A DNA stretch of 64,000 nt from Hyaloscypha bicolor E (GCF_002865645.1 NW_020194620.1:937353-1001352), one strand, 5' to 3'; positions 1 through 12,216 are shown, numbered from the stretch's first letter. Translations and numbers: made by a program. The notes: generated by a model not told the origin, from the sequence alone.

Positions 1-544
1 GGAAAGTCGACACCGAGGATAGCGGAAACCCATGGAGCTTTCTATTCCACTAGGCTGGAATCGGCTCCCGGTGCGAGGCTTAGTACACTCTATACTTTTT
101 CTCAACACGTCAAGTGATACCGATTCTCATTTATGGCTTCAAATGAATCCTCCACATACAGCCAAGGTCACAAGTTAATACCCTTTTCGTCAAAGTTGAC
201 GTTCTGTGTTGCGCGTCCGCGACCTCCACTCGGAGGCTGCTGCTTACCGAGCCGCCGAAGATTTTGGTCTTGCGTAACGTCAAACCCATCAGCAGCCAAT
301 CACGTCGAACCTGATGCTATGCCTCGATAGTTTGAATGAAGTTCTATAAAATCAGGAAAGTCTCCTACTTTTCAAATGAGATTTGCTTTCCATTTGCATA
401 ACAAATAATTCCAGTTCAGCACCGCAAATTCTCACATATCTCTTTCACTCCTTCAAGAATACTCTCAATCTACCTCTTTCGCCTGGTTCAATCACAGTTT
501 AAGCACCATCAAGCCCACCAAATATCCATTATCACCAATATAAG
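1..544. other. Upstream region of FAD monooxygenase
   Basis: No gene is recognised. The stretch ends in the presumed promoter and 5' UTR of the monooxygenase starting at 545. A TATA-like string (ctataaaat) lies near 344-352, about 190 nt before the ATG, followed by a CT- and CA-rich leader. Confidence 0.4.
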
Positions 545-1831
545 ATGTCCTTCCCCTCCTCGGCCACTTCCTCTCTCTTTGTCTCCAGCAAGAAAATTCT
601 CATAATCGGCGCCGGAATCTCAGGTCTCTCGTTCGCCGCCTCCCTCCAAAAGCTCCTGCCAACAATCTGCTCGCCCACTTTCACCCCTCCAACCCTAAAA
701 ATCTACGAACGAGACACCTCCGACCTACAACCCACACGCCAAGGCTATAGCCTCTCCATACGCTCAGACGCAAGTACCGGCGGCGTGCAAACCTTACAGA
801 AACTCGGACTCCTAGAGATAGCGATTGGGGAAAGCATCACGGGTTACCAGGGCAAGGAGAAAGGAACATTCTGTCTTTGGGATGGCAAGTGGAACGAGAT
901 TTTCAGGGCCGATATGCCGGCGCCGAAGGGGTTGCCGGTGCAGAGTTTGAGGATTAAGAGGAATGTGTTGAGGAAGATTCTTGTTGATGCTGTGGTTGAG
1001 AAGGGTGCGGAGATTGTGTGGGAGAAGAAGGTTGTCGGTGTGGAGAAGTTGGAGGATGAGAGGTTGAAGGTGGTGTTTGCAGGTGGAGAGGAAGAGGAAT
1101 GCGATTTCTTAGTTGCTGCTGATGGGTCGAAGAGCAAGGTGCGAGGGGCATTAAGACCAGAAGATGAGCTGCAGTTTCGGGGGGTTGTTGGTATTATGGG
1201 GGAGGCGAGGTTCGCTGATGAGCCGCCTGCTCCGGCAAATAGGGACTGGGGGTTGATGCTTTCTGGCACGGGGACTGGATTGTTTGTTGGTCCTGTTGAT
1301 GAGCGTTCTGTTGTGTGGTCTGTTACCTGGCTTGCTTCTGAACCTGCGGCGCTGTCGAAGCAGCCGATAGGAGAACGTGAGGCACATGAATTGTTGAAGG
1401 GGGCGCTGGAGCGTGGGAAGGCGTTTCCAGAACCGTTCACAAAGTATGTTGAGGCGACGGACATGGAGACGCTGATGTTGCGTAACTTTTCGGACAAGGC
1501 GCCATTCGAGCATTTTGCGGGGTCGCTGAAGGGAACAAATGTAGTATTTCTCGGAGACGCAAACCATGCTGTTACACCGTTTGCTGGAGCCGGTGCTTGT
1601 CTGGCGTTGAGTGATGGGTGGGATCTGGCTGAGCAACTGGTGAAGCATGAGAAGTTCGAGGATGCTTTAAAGGCTTATGATGAGTTGAGTATTCCCAGGG
1701 CTAAAAATGTCTTGAGAATGTCTCACTTCACGATTAAGTTTGGGCATGGGAAAGGCTGGTGGACACGGGTGTTCGTGATTGGATTCAAGATCCTTTTCGG
1801 AGTGATGGCGTTCTTGAGGAGATTTCGTTGA
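545..1831 (+). CDS. FAD-dependent monooxygenase (PHBH-type)
   Basis: This is a 428-residue single-exon flavoprotein of the para-hydroxybenzoate hydroxylase-like monooxygenase family. Three family signatures are visible: the N-terminal dinucleotide-binding GxGxxG (GAGISG at residues 22-27), the DG motif (AADGSKSKVR near residue 192) and the GD motif (FLGDANHAV near residue 335) that contacts FAD ribityl and pyrophosphate. Such enzymes hydroxylate or epoxidise small organic substrates with NAD(P)H and O2. The C-terminal 25 residues are hydrophobic with a basic end (ends LRRFR), suggesting membrane association. The length is normal and the reading frame clean. The substrate cannot be told from sequence, and no biosynthetic partner lies next to it. 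The ATG at 545 follows an A-rich context (tataagATG). Confidence 0.85.
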   Translation: MSFPSSATSSLFVSSKKILIIGAGISGLSFAASLQKLLPTICSPTFTPPTLKIYERDTSDLQPTRQGYSLSIRSDASTGGVQTLQKLGLLEIAIGESITGYQGKEKGTFCLWDGKWNEIFRADMPAPKGLPVQSLRIKRNVLRKILVDAVVEKGAEIVWEKKVVGVEKLEDERLKVVFAGGEEEECDFLVAADGSKSKVRGALRPEDELQFRGVVGIMGEARFADEPPAPANRDWGLMLSGTGTGLFVGPVDERSVVWSVTWLASEPAALSKQPIGEREAHELLKGALERGKAFPEPFTKYVEATDMETLMLRNFSDKAPFEHFAGSLKGTNVVFLGDANHAVTPFAGAGACLALSDGWDLAEQLVKHEKFEDALKAYDELSIPRAKNVLRMSHFTIKFGHGKGWWTRVFVIGFKILFGVMAFLRRFR

Positions 1832-2514
1832 GCGTGATACGGCAGAATGGCAGGCTGATACTTGGAAACTCCCTTCTCACTACTTTTGATAAGAAGAATA
1901 AAACCCATCTCACAAGGTAGTAGGATATTTTCACAGTGGTGAACCAGTTAGAGAATGAAATATGAAAAGGACTTCAAATTTTTGAATCGAACAAAATTTT
2001 CCAGAGACTTCTTGACATACATCATTTTACTTTCGGAATTTCGGCGTTAGTTGCAGGTTGACTTGCTTCAATATAAAATTAGGGAAGCTTGAAAGTTGGT
2101 TTTTTTATAGAAGGCTCGCGGAAGACAAAATAGTCGCACCAAATGTACCATGCCCATCCGCCACTCCCAACGATCTCTCGAGTTGCCGTAGATTCAAAGT
2201 TTACTTTCTCGAAAGCCTCGGGAGTACTAGAACTAGAATAGTAGAGTCCTATCACCTCCAAGTCCAGATAAATGTTCAACTTTGACGAAGGACAATGAGA
2301 GTTAGTGCGCCTTTTATGTTCACCGCGTGGAGGAACAGCACCACAGGCAGATGTGGCGCAGTAGGCGGGGAAGCGGTCGCTTGAGTACGCTAAAAACCGC
2401 GCTAAATCTTATCAGCAATTTTCGACTAGAAAAAGTTTCCAGATCTCGCTCCAACATCACTCTGGAAATTCTCCAGGTCATTTTCCAGCCCAAATACCCC
2501 TAATTCTATTCAAG
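1832..2514. other. Intergenic, monooxygenase 3' end to nop2 promoter
   Basis: Small overlapping ORFs on both strands show no recognisable protein. It holds the 3' UTR of the monooxygenase and the promoter of nop2. Confidence 0.4.
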
Positions 2515-4527
2515 ATGGGAGTCGGACGTCGTATGAAGAAGCAGGGTCCTCCAGAGCCCCTCGATGAAGCTCACTTCACGAACTTGAAGCGTAAAGCTGG
2601 GATGTCGGTTGCGGAGTCGCGAGCAGAGAGCCAGCAGTACACCAATTCGAAGAAGAGACGTACAAATGGCGGGACAGAAGGGAAGGGAAAGAAGAACTCT
2701 GCGGGGACGACGAGCACGAAAGGCAAATTTACCAATTCGTTACCCTCGCAACAATCTGCTCTGAAGAAGTCGAAAAAGCCCGAATCGGTCCCACTTCCAA
2801 TGTCCGACGAAGAAATGGAAGATGACGATTCTGATGCGGAGGATTTGGTGGGCGACGAGTTCGATGATCTGTCTGGGGAGGAAGAGGAAGGCGGGCTTGG
2901 AGACGACTTTTTGGAGAGTAGGAGTGAAGTCTACGATTCTGATGAGGATCACCGGACAAAGCCCATGTTCTCGGAGGATGAAGACGAGTCGGATGCAGAG
3001 GAGAAGTTGACCGCGGCGAATATTGCGGGATTGACGAGAAAGTTGGACGAGCAGATGGCAGAGGAGGCCGCGGATGCTCAAGCAGAATTGGAAGAAGCCG
3101 CCTTGCAGACAAATATTGCTGGAGATCGACCCCATATTTTGGACGATAATAGTGAAGACGAAGAAGGAATCAAGTCGAAAGCGTTATTAGCCCCGGATTT
3201 ACAACTGCTACGGAACAGAATTAACGACACCGTGCGAGTACTTGACGATTTTTCGAATCTGGCAGAGGAAGGACGATCAAGAGCGGAATATACAGCACAG
3301 CTGATCAGGGATATTTGTGCATATTATGGATATTCAGAATACTTGGCAGAGAAGTTATTCAATCTCTTCCCACCGAAAGAAGCGTTTGCTTTCTTCGAAG
3401 CAAACGAAACTCCCCGTCCAGTGGTCATTCGAACAAACACCCTCCGAACGCACAGAAGAGACCTAGCACAGGCACTCATCAACCGAGGCGTCACTCTCGA
3501 GCCCGTTGGAAAATGGTCCAAGATTGGTCTTCAAATTTTCGAGAGTGCTGTCCCTCTTGGAGCTACGCCCGAATACCTCGCAGGCCACTACATTCTCCAA
3601 GCAGCATCCTCCTTCCTCCCCGTCATGGCGCTCGCACCCCAAGAGCATGAACGTGTCCTCGATATGGCTGCCGCTCCTGGTGGCAAAACTACACACATCG
3701 CAGCACTTATGAAGAATACTGGATGCATCTTCGCGAACGATAGCAACAAATCTCGTGCCAAAGGTCTGATTGGTAACATCCACCGTTTAGGAGCGAAGAA
3801 CACGATCGTATGCAACTACGATGCTCGGGAGTTTCCAAAAGTCATTGGAGGATTTGATCGTGTGTTACTCGATGCTCCATGTTCCGGCACTGGTGTTATT
3901 GCGAAGGATCCTAGTGTGAAAACCAACAAGACGGAGAAAGATTTCCTCATGTTACCGCACTTACAAAAACAACTTCTTCTCGCGGCCATCGATTCCGTGG
4001 ATCATACGAGCAAGACTGGCGGATATATTGTGTACTCCACCTGTTCCGTGACAGTCGAAGAGAACGAGGGAGTTGTGCAATACGCACTTAGCAAACGGCC
4101 CAACGTCAAGCTAGTGGAAACAGGCTTAGTATTTGGAAAGGAGGGCTTCACAGCCTACATGGGCAAGACATTCGACAAGTCTCTCAAGATGACAAGAAGA
4201 TACTACCCCCATGCTTACAACGTTGATGGCTTCTTCGTTTCGAAATTCAAGAAGTTCGGTCCTTCGCCAAAGGGCAATGGAGGGAGCACCGGCGCCAGCA
4301 AGGAAATGGACGATGAATTAGATGTTGACAAGAGGCCTGTTCCTGAGACGGAGGAAGAGGAGAAGACAGATGAGTTCGGTGGATGGAATGAGGAAGAAGA
4401 TGATGCCTATATGGAGAGGGCGAGGAGAGCGATGTTGAAGAAGAAAGGCATAAACCCGAAAGCAAATGTTGGAGATATGAGTAAAAAGGTCAACGGGAAG
4501 GAGAAGAAGAAAAACAAAGATACGTGA
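2515..4527 (+). CDS. nop2: 25S rRNA cytosine-C5 methyltransferase Nop2
   Basis: This is a 670-residue, intronless member of the NOL1/NOP2/Sun family. Nop2 methylates a cytosine in domain V of large-subunit rRNA and is needed for 60S assembly in the nucleolus. The first 150 residues are rich in Lys and then in Asp/Glu, a typical nucleolar acidic region. The SAM-binding motif (DMAAAPGGKT) starts near residue 383. The two family cysteines are present: DAPCSGTG near 452 and STCSV near 507. The stretch from residue 525 to 575 (KSLKMTRRYYPH, DGFFVSKFKK) is diagnostic for Nop2 rather than other Sun proteins. The tail is Lys-rich (KKVNGKEKKKNK). The length suits fungal Nop2. No defect is seen. Confidence 0.95.
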   Translation: MGVGRRMKKQGPPEPLDEAHFTNLKRKAGMSVAESRAESQQYTNSKKRRTNGGTEGKGKKNSAGTTSTKGKFTNSLPSQQSALKKSKKPESVPLPMSDEEMEDDDSDAEDLVGDEFDDLSGEEEEGGLGDDFLESRSEVYDSDEDHRTKPMFSEDEDESDAEEKLTAANIAGLTRKLDEQMAEEAADAQAELEEAALQTNIAGDRPHILDDNSEDEEGIKSKALLAPDLQLLRNRINDTVRVLDDFSNLAEEGRSRAEYTAQLIRDICAYYGYSEYLAEKLFNLFPPKEAFAFFEANETPRPVVIRTNTLRTHRRDLAQALINRGVTLEPVGKWSKIGLQIFESAVPLGATPEYLAGHYILQAASSFLPVMALAPQEHERVLDMAAAPGGKTTHIAALMKNTGCIFANDSNKSRAKGLIGNIHRLGAKNTIVCNYDAREFPKVIGGFDRVLLDAPCSGTGVIAKDPSVKTNKTEKDFLMLPHLQKQLLLAAIDSVDHTSKTGGYIVYSTCSVTVEENEGVVQYALSKRPNVKLVETGLVFGKEGFTAYMGKTFDKSLKMTRRYYPHAYNVDGFFVSKFKKFGPSPKGNGGSTGASKEMDDELDVDKRPVPETEEEEKTDEFGGWNEEEDDAYMERARRAMLKKKGINPKANVGDMSKKVNGKEKKKNKDT

Positions 4528-6369
4528 AGTAATCTTACGTAGCAATTTGATTGAGCTTGGTCTGATTTTCTGGTTTTCTACAATCTCGGTGATGAGATCA
4601 TGTGATTCAGATGATCTCAGGGCCGTAGCATTGGAGGTCTTTCTGATGGATCCATCTAATGGTGACTTTATTTCTGCTTCTGTCCAAGTATTCTCGAGGG
4701 GGTTTCCTACTTGTTATTCTTCCCGCGAAGCCTGGAATACCGAATTCCTGAGTCTTTCAACCCTCCAGCAAGTTGTAGCTTAGCCAAGCTTTTCAACCAT
4801 TTAATGCAGACTCGAGATTCCCCAAGTAATCTCCATAAAGCTGAGCTACCTAGTCGCCATCACGTTCAGATTGAATCCACTTCGATGGTCTCCAGAGAGC
4901 ATTTGCAGCGCACTGATTTCTCCACATCGCGTCTTTGCCGTGTTCAAGTGCCACGTTTCTTCCCTAAAACGAACTTTTCGACCCTGCTTATACTTTTACT
5001 TGAAATTATCTTTCCGGGGGGGAGGAGATCTAGTAGATTCATTCCGAGTACCAGCGGAGCATCCCAATTTCCGCTTCTGCTTAGAACAAAAAGAAGTTTC
5101 CCTTCGCGGCCGTTTAAAGGGCAGTTTTGATGCAGTCAAGCCATACACTTGATATAGCTGAAGCCCACAATATCTAGAAACAAAGAAATAATTTTTCGGC
5201 TTTAGATTTTATTGCATTGGATCTAATCATAGGATACAAAGCATGGCGGATGCGGAACTATAAAGTGTAAGACTAGAACCAATAAGTGCCTTAGGACCCC
5301 TATAACACTTCTCGCTATATCTCCATTTCCCTTGTCTAGCTAAATAAAAGTGTTCAAATTCTGCAAGTACGTAGAGCAAGGACTTCGTGGCTCGTAAGTT
5401 TGTACGTTGCTACTCTGTCGTCTGCCTGCAACGGCCAGCCGTGTGCGTGGCCCGTGTAGAACTGCCCGCTCATCACACCAGGACCGCACAACAATTATGG
5501 CCCGTCCAGTCGATGCGGTATTAAAGTCTGCCATAATACAATCGAGTTACGGTATTCTCAACGTCTCATTCAACTACAGAATCAACTGCAGGGATCTGCG
5601 TTTCAAGGTCAAGATATGGTCTAGGTAGTAGATTGTTGGCAGCCTTTCTTAGTCGGCCAGGGGAATTACTAGTTAGACCCGAATGGATAGAGGAAACCAG
5701 ATACGATAGGAATGTTTCTCACGAACTTCGTAGGTCTTGCTATAACAGGTGTCAACTTCTTGCTAGAACCATCGATCCTGCAAGTTTTTCCTCAAAACTC
5801 ATCTCCAACATCCCAACCGACCTCCCGCCTTTGCTTATTTGCCTGCCTCCTATACACACCATGGGGTGTGCCACCAGAGACCTCGAGGCAAGCTCGCTGT
5901 ACTTGTCCTCCTCGTTCATCTCCATGGAGTCTTAGCAGACAACACCATCACCGGGGCCGAGGGTGCGCGTCTCCTCTTGCTAAATTCTTTCACTTTCTCT
6001 TTTGTGAACTTTGTATCTATGTTTGGACGAAAATCAAGCCTCCTCGTGAAAGGTGCTGGAGGGCGGAGCGGCCGCATTCGGTTCGCATCGCACGGACCAC
6101 TCGCTTCGAAAAGGGGGTCAATGAAGGAGATAGGAGGTATACCTTCTTTCATTTCTCGAAAGACAACGTCAACTTCTCAAGAGGATAGATTGTTACAAAT
6201 AATAAGTTGCATTGGTGTTCCAATAAAGATGAGGCGGGTCACGTGGAGCTACAATCTCCTTGTCGCTTTTAAAATGTGCTAAGCTAGGCGGAAGGCTCAG
6301 AGATGCCGACTTCGGGTGGAGTAAACAACACCTTCAGCGAGCGAGCGTCGTTCCACCTCTCCCATCTAC
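4528..6369. other. Long intergenic stretch, no recognised gene
   Basis: About 1.8 kb with several short overlapping ORFs (for example 4711-5130 and 5712-6188, plus strand), none with a recognisable motif or convincing intron structure. I see nothing supportable beyond the promoter of the DUF3716-like gene. Confidence 0.4.
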
Positions 6370-7577
6370 ATGCAAGATCTTCAGCTCAGGATGGAGGATC
6401 CGAACGACCAGGTTCGTCCGGTTCGTCCGCAGGAGGTCGAGATAGAGCTCCCTCGACCGACGCAACAATGGACTCGGCTCCAACACAGCCTCAACGACAA
6501 GCTCCCAGCTGGCCAAACAACGGTCTTGATCAGATCGGGCATTTTCTTCAACATCGACACCCAATGGGGCGGCGAAGCGGCTCTTGCCCATGTATCAGCT
6601 CTCGTCGAGCCAACGCCATGTGAACATTGTTCACTCGGCATTGGAAGGCGGCCTTTCGTCGATTGCTCAGTGCTCGATAGTGTCTTCGGGGGCGCCTGCA
6701 CAAACTGTAAAGCTGCACACGGTCAATCATTCTGCACGTTCAGAAGTACGTTCTCCCGATTCTTCCTTTTCTACCCCCGAATCAAAAGAAGAAGCTGACA
6801 GAAGCAGGCAGAGGAGTCATCACCGAGAGCGCCATCACCCAGAAGAATGGTTGCCATACTCTCCAGAAAAAGCTACGCGATCGTGCCATTGAAATGGAGC
6901 CAGATATATACGGAGAATGGCTTGAATCTCTGCCAGGAACCGTCACCGTCGAGTGTATCATGTATGCTGAAGAAGTACTCCGGCGTTTTGCGCAACAAGA
7001 TACCATTGTCCTGGCTTACGTCAAGCAAAAGAGAGAGCGAGTCGAGTATGAACCAGCCTCTCAAGCACAACTCGTAACTTCTTGTCAAGCGAATGTCGAC
7101 TTGATGAGCCAGTCCTACGACCAGAACCACAAGACGCCTAATGACGAGGAGACGCCTGACATGACCAGGTACCTCCAAGCTGCAGCACATATGGACCAGA
7201 TCATGAATGCCCTTATTCAGGAGAGAGGAGAGAGCTGGGACCTTTGTAAATCACATCCAGCGTTCCGTTACTTGGTCCAGTACAAGCATGAGCAGGTCAA
7301 ACAGGATCTAAGAGCGTTCTTTGATCGGAGGTATATGGGGCTCGTTGCGCTGGCTATCAAGGCAAATGATGTGTTTGAGGCGTTGAAGAAGATGACTGTG
7401 GGAAATGAGATGTTGCTGCTGCGCTTGAGGGATGATGGGGAGTTCGGATATATGACGAAAATGTTGAATCATCTAAGTAAGGGCGTGAGAGATGGAGATG
7501 AGCCATGGTCGCTTCGCCGGATCAATGTTTCGGTCTGGGAACAATTGATCGCACAAGCACGTCCTAAAAAGGGTTGA
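6370..7577 (+). CDS. DUF3716-like zinc-cysteine protein
   Basis: Two exons, 6370-6745 and 6808-7577, separated by a 62-nt GT-AG intron with an agctgac branch site, give 381 residues. Exon 1 holds a cysteine cluster (residues about 83-125) spaced C-x2-C, C, GACTNC, C-x-F. This matches my memory of fungal DUF3716, a small putative zinc-binding domain of unknown role. The rest is charged and helical with no catalytic motif. The start is the first ATG after an in-frame stop at 6322; the next ATG, at 6391, is an alternative. An upstream non-coding exon cannot be excluded. Function is unknown; a nucleic-acid or protein-binding role is inference only. Confidence 0.65.
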
Positions 7578-8427
7578 GCGAGTTGATGACTATCATGGAA
7601 CGTCAGAATGAGAGTTGATAGGGAGAGAGTTAATAGAGTTGAGCGTCAATGACATCGAAATTGCATCTCAAATAGCATTGGTTCGCCGTGGACGTAAAAA
7701 CCCCGCCCTAAATGAACCATATTAATGCACGTAAATAAAGCAGAGTAGGAAGTTGCATTTCTAGTAAAAGAGTTTATCAGAGCTAGCTAGAAAAGAGCTC
7801 AGGTGAAGTGTCACAACTTCAGAATATGGGTGCACAGATCCTGACTAAGCGGAGCGATCGCACCTGGTGCACTATGCCTAAATAAGAGATCACTGCAACA
7901 GCACTGCAACACATATCATGTAGGACATTCTACTACTCCTACTCTCAATGTCCTTAGCAGCTCTTAGGCATTCAATGACGCTTCATAAATCTCGAAAGCT
8001 TCTCTTCTCAAAGTCCAGATCATTGTTCAAGTTTGATTAGGACAATGAAGATTACTGATGCTTTTTATTTCCACCTCGACAATGGCACTCGCCCAGTTCA
8101 ATTAGGTGCAGCAATGTCACTCAATCTTCAACATTATGTGGAATAATGAGACCCGGAGGACATAAGATGAAACGGGGAGAATGAAAGAGCAACCAGAACA
8201 GGATGATATCATAACCTCGTGACATTCATGCAAGTATCTAATTGATACCAGATCATATCTAATCCAAGGACTAATATCCCGAAGCGCCTCCCACGGATAC
8301 TACCGAATCCTTTTTGTTCCTCTAAAAATCCATTCCATCGGAGGTGTGTATATATCGACAATCATGGCACACGCCACAGTGTACCTCAAAATCCGTATGT
8401 AAAGTCAACCCGCTTTTGATGAGCACA
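7578..8427. other. Intergenic between convergent genes
   Basis: This lies between the plus-strand DUF3716-like gene and the 3' end of the minus-strand Byr4/Bfa1 gene. No coding signal is seen; it should contain both 3' UTRs. Confidence 0.4.
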
Positions 8428-11400
8428 CTAGTGGTTAACTACGTCTCGTATGCTCCACCTCCATTCATCGCCGCCTCTGTCAAGACCAGCTCCAACCCAT
8501 TTCTCGCACTTTCTCCTCCACCGCTCTTCCTCTTCTCTCTGTCGTCTTACGAACTCGGGACCAACGTCGAACTCCTCGCCCACAAGCCAGTCATCTTTCA
8601 AGCCACTTGCACCGTCGCTCTTCCTGCCACCGACTTCATCAGCCTCCTTTGCTGGAGCATCTTCAAGATCTGGAACATCCTTGAAGACATCTTCCTCATC
8701 ATCAAAAGCGTCGAACCTATCTATGGTGTCGCCTGGCTCACTCCTGTTGTTCTGAGGAGCTGCAGGTAACTTGAGCCAGCACATGCGTTGAGGATCAAAT
8801 ACCATGCCGCCAACCACTTGAACGTTTTGGGAAGAGTTGACGTTCTGGATGAGAGCAGGGCGGGGTGTGGTATTCTCCTTCTCACGGAACATGTGTGATG
8901 GTACCGACGCAGTAGATGGAGATGAAGCGGGTGCGTCAAAGGGTGTAAGGTCGTTCTCGTTGCCTTCCCACCGATAAGTGTAGGGGTTGTAGTACATTCC
9001 CTTGACGGCTAAAATAGAGTTAGTAAGCAACCAAGGAAAGAGGATTTGTTTGGCTTACATTTCGGATTGTTGAGATTTCCTAGGGGCTTGATCAATTGCG
9101 GTTTCTGAGGCGGTCCTTTGCTGCGCTTTGGCTTGACAGATTGGGCGTGTATAGTACTTAAGCCAGTCGTTGCTGACACCTTGGCCTTCCACTGGTTTGT
9201 GAGCGCTGCGAGAGGAGCACCTTGGCCTGAAGGGGCGCGTTGTGCGAGTACATGCTCCCGGGCCATACGGCTTGCGTTGGTATCACGAGCGAATCGAGGG
9301 AGTTCATCTCTTGATCTCGCAGGGGAGTAAGGAGTAAGTGGAGCAGGTGTGCCCGTCCGCGATGGGAACGAATCTTGATGAATCTTGGTACGAAGACCAG
9401 AAACTTTAGGTGGGCCTCGACCAATTGGCTCTTTGATGAACTTCTGTTCCGAGTCTCGAGAAGTAGGCAAGTCGTCAAAGCCGTCCAGTTCAAAACCATC
9501 TCCGAAATGCCTCCGCCGTAATGGCTTCGTCAGTGGCCGCCTCGCAGCAGCTTCACGAGCCAAGACTTCGGCGCCTCTAGGGTTTTGCCTCGGGCTAGGA
9601 GACCTCATCGTCGACCTAGACACGGCCCGCGAAGAGGGACGAAGATCAATACTGGTAGATGAGGACTCGGAATCATGACGTCGGAAATGACGGGAAGTCT
9701 TGATGGTAACATGGTGTGATGTAGACTGAGATCCACCAGCTGGGAGGAAAGGCAGGGGATTCTTTCTAGCATGAGACATGCTTGATTCAGCCCCAGAACG
9801 ATCTCGTTCGACAGGGGTTTTGGGTCGAGACACCGAGTGAGGTCTACTTCCGTCAGTACGTGACGGCGGTCTCTCGTATCGCGACAGCATTGGCTTTGCT
9901 GGCGATTGGGGATAAGATCTCATGGAAGGCATCGATCGCTTAAGCTTCAATAGCTGAGCATTGGTCGTTGTAGGTTCATTACGAAGACCCGTGATCGATG
10001 GTTTAGATGCTAGCTCCCGTCGGCGTGGCGTCGATGGAGGTAATGAGTGAACTGATGTGGGTGTGGCGGGGGTTGGGATGCTGGCCACGGATGACTGTGA
10101 TGAATGACCTCCAAGCCTGGATTGTGATCGGCGGTTGCGATTGACAATTGGTCCACCACTTTCCGAAACAGGTTCTAGAGCGGATGGAACTCGTTCATGG
10201 CCAGTAAGCGGACGAGGAAGTCTCGAACCAGCAGTCGTCGTCGATGGAGTAGGTTTGTTGGTGAAAGTTAATGAGACAGCTGTTTTTGGCCTGGTCGGAC
10301 TGGTCTGACGAGTTGTCTTCATCTTGATATTCCGATTGAGAGTGAGCTTGCTCGAATCGAACACATCTCCATCTCCAATTTCAAGACCGGAAAGGAAATC
10401 TTCCTTGACTTCTGCACGCTTTGCCGCCTGCTTCTCGTTGGATTGATGATCTGGAGATCGGTCTTGTTGCCTCTTCTTCAGAATATCGTCGAAGTGGATT
10501 GGACCGGTAGGCAGAATGAGCCCGTCGAGGCCTTCATCCTCGCTCTCTACTGTCAGCGAGCTTGAAACGCTTGGGCTCAGAGCAGAGGCCGAGGAGCTTC
10601 TATTCGAGCGCCCATCTCCCCGCTTCGTTCCTCCATGTCTTGTGCCCAAGCTTCCGCCCTCTCCCCATCCGTCAAGATCGTCCTGGATACTAACGGGTGT
10701 CCGTGGGATTTCTTTGCGAGCAGAAAGTCTGAGGGGTTCCCCGTTTGCGGGCAGTTGGAAATCTTGTTCGAAATCACCATCATCTGATGACTTGTCTCCT
10801 TTCTGTGGCGTGGGAGGTGTGATAAGAGGGAGAAGTTTTGGCGCCTGCCGGCTCTTAGAAACTTTGATTGTAGCACCACCATCTCCAAAGAAATCTTCTT
10901 CATCATCCTCATTTCTGAATCGGTCGAGGAGATTCGAGGATGCAGGCTTCGGCCTCAGTTCTGGCCGTGGACTAATGTTGAATTTCGGTGCAGCTTGCAG
11001 CGGCTTCACGGGACTCTTCACTGGACTTGCCTGAGTTGAACCTGGTCCACTGACTTGTCGCAACATATCTGGGAAATTCGAACTGTCCTGTCGTTTGATC
11101 TTCAATCCTCCTTCGCCAGGCAATTGCAAGTCTCCGTCATCCCAATCGTCTTGGATGATCTTCTTGATTTTTCTTCCTCCGAGTCTCTTTATTGTACCAC
11201 CCATCAATGCCGAAGGTGGGACATTGGCTGGTATAGGTATCCCAGCTCTCGTAGCTGTCTCTATCGCATCAACCGTAGATTTCTCGTCGTCTCCGGGGAG
11301 ATGAACCTGCTTCTCCTCGTCTCCGTGGTTTGAGTCGAAGTCGGATCGAATCGACAGACGGGACGAAACCGAATCTCGATGCTGTGACGCGGATGTGGTT

Positions 11401-11519
11401 GCCAGCGACGCGCTCCGAAAGGTAAAGTCGTCTCCTCCGATCTCCAAGTCATCATCATCCCAATTCTCTATGGGCTCGTCCACCACCGCATTGCGCGGTT
11501 TCAATGTCAACTGATCCAT
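8428..11519 (-). CDS. byr4: Byr4/Bfa1, Cdc16/Bub2 GAP partner (mitotic exit/septation)
   Basis: Minus-strand exons 9059-11519 and 8428-9008 are joined over a 50-nt intron with a perfect TACTAAC branch point, giving 1013 residues. Byr4/Bfa1 forms a two-part GTPase-activating protein with Cdc16/Bub2 at the spindle pole and holds back the septation or mitotic-exit GTPase. The diagnostic pieces are the WDDDDLEIGG and DDWDDGDLQLP acidic repeats near the N-terminus, the LLDRFRNEDDEEDFFGDG segment, and the C-terminal GMYYNPYTYRWEGN and MVFDPQRMCWLKL blocks. The middle is Ser/Arg-rich and disordered, as usual. The splice joins NNPK to SVKGMYY in frame. The start is the ATG at 11519 (MDQLTLKPRN); an open frame continues 21 codons upstream but is unlikely to be used. 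Confidence 0.92.
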
Positions 11520-12216
11520 CGCGTGAGCGCTTCCTGTAGTTTGAAAGAGTAGGGAAGTGAAGGGTTTTCTGCGAAAGTTCAACGTGAAACCCTCAGGAAA
11601 ACTCTATCGTACAAGGCAACATCGATCGCGCAATTATTAGGGTCGTAAATTCATGGTCGGTAGGTCTGGAAAGGTCGTTGGTATCGTGTTTTAATAGTAC
11701 AGGGCCGCTGATTTCGTTTGTATGGTTGCGCCGTGTGGAGCAGGTCTGGTGTGAGGTTTGTTTGCTGTATTTGTTCGTCGTGTGCTCCTCCCGGTCGCGC
11801 TTTTCCTCCAGCACCCACCAGTAGTCGTTTTCGTCGTCGCCGGGCAGTATCGTGAGATACCTTGTCGTTGAATTGAGAGATATCGGTCGGGGGAGCTGGT
11901 GGTTGGCGTCGTATCGACTTTGGTCGGAATGGCTGGGTCCTCGTCGAGGTGGCTGGAGGTTGGGATGCCGCCTTGAATTTCAGGCACGCGATGGATTTTT
12001 GCGCTAAAACGCGAAAAAGCGCGTCGTGCTTTTCTACGGCGGGCGGAACTTCGACATTGCCTGATTTGGACACTTCTACGACTCTGCTCCCGGCGCAGCA
12101 GCAATAAAGGCATTCTCTTTAAGGCGAGGGATACGACTCCCGAAATCTTAATTCCCATACTGACGTCCTTCATTTGGAAGCTCTGAAACGAAACCCTCCA
12201 TCTCAGCAGGCAAGCC
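11520..12216. other. Divergent promoter region byr4 / XRCC4-like
   Basis: This is 0.7 kb between divergent genes. A minus-strand open frame at 11651-12073 of about 140 codons has a plausible composition but only a GTG start and no known motif. I regard it as unsupported. Confidence 0.4.

Noticed and set aside
844..1497. Minus-strand ORF of 217 codons
   Set aside because: It lies wholly antisense to the FAD monooxygenase, whose motifs are clear; codon shadow.
8344..8769. Plus-strand ORFs overlapping the Byr4/Bfa1 3' exon
   Set aside because: Antisense shadow; the minus strand carries diagnostic Byr4 blocks and a TACTAAC-containing intron.
10516..11034. Plus-strand ORF of 172 codons inside byr4
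   Set aside because: Ser/Pro-rich shadow of the disordered byr4 region on the other strand.
11651..12073. Minus-strand open frame of about 140 codons between byr4 and the XRCC4-like gene
   Set aside because: It starts with GTG, has no motif I know, and overlaps another open minus frame; not enough to call a gene.
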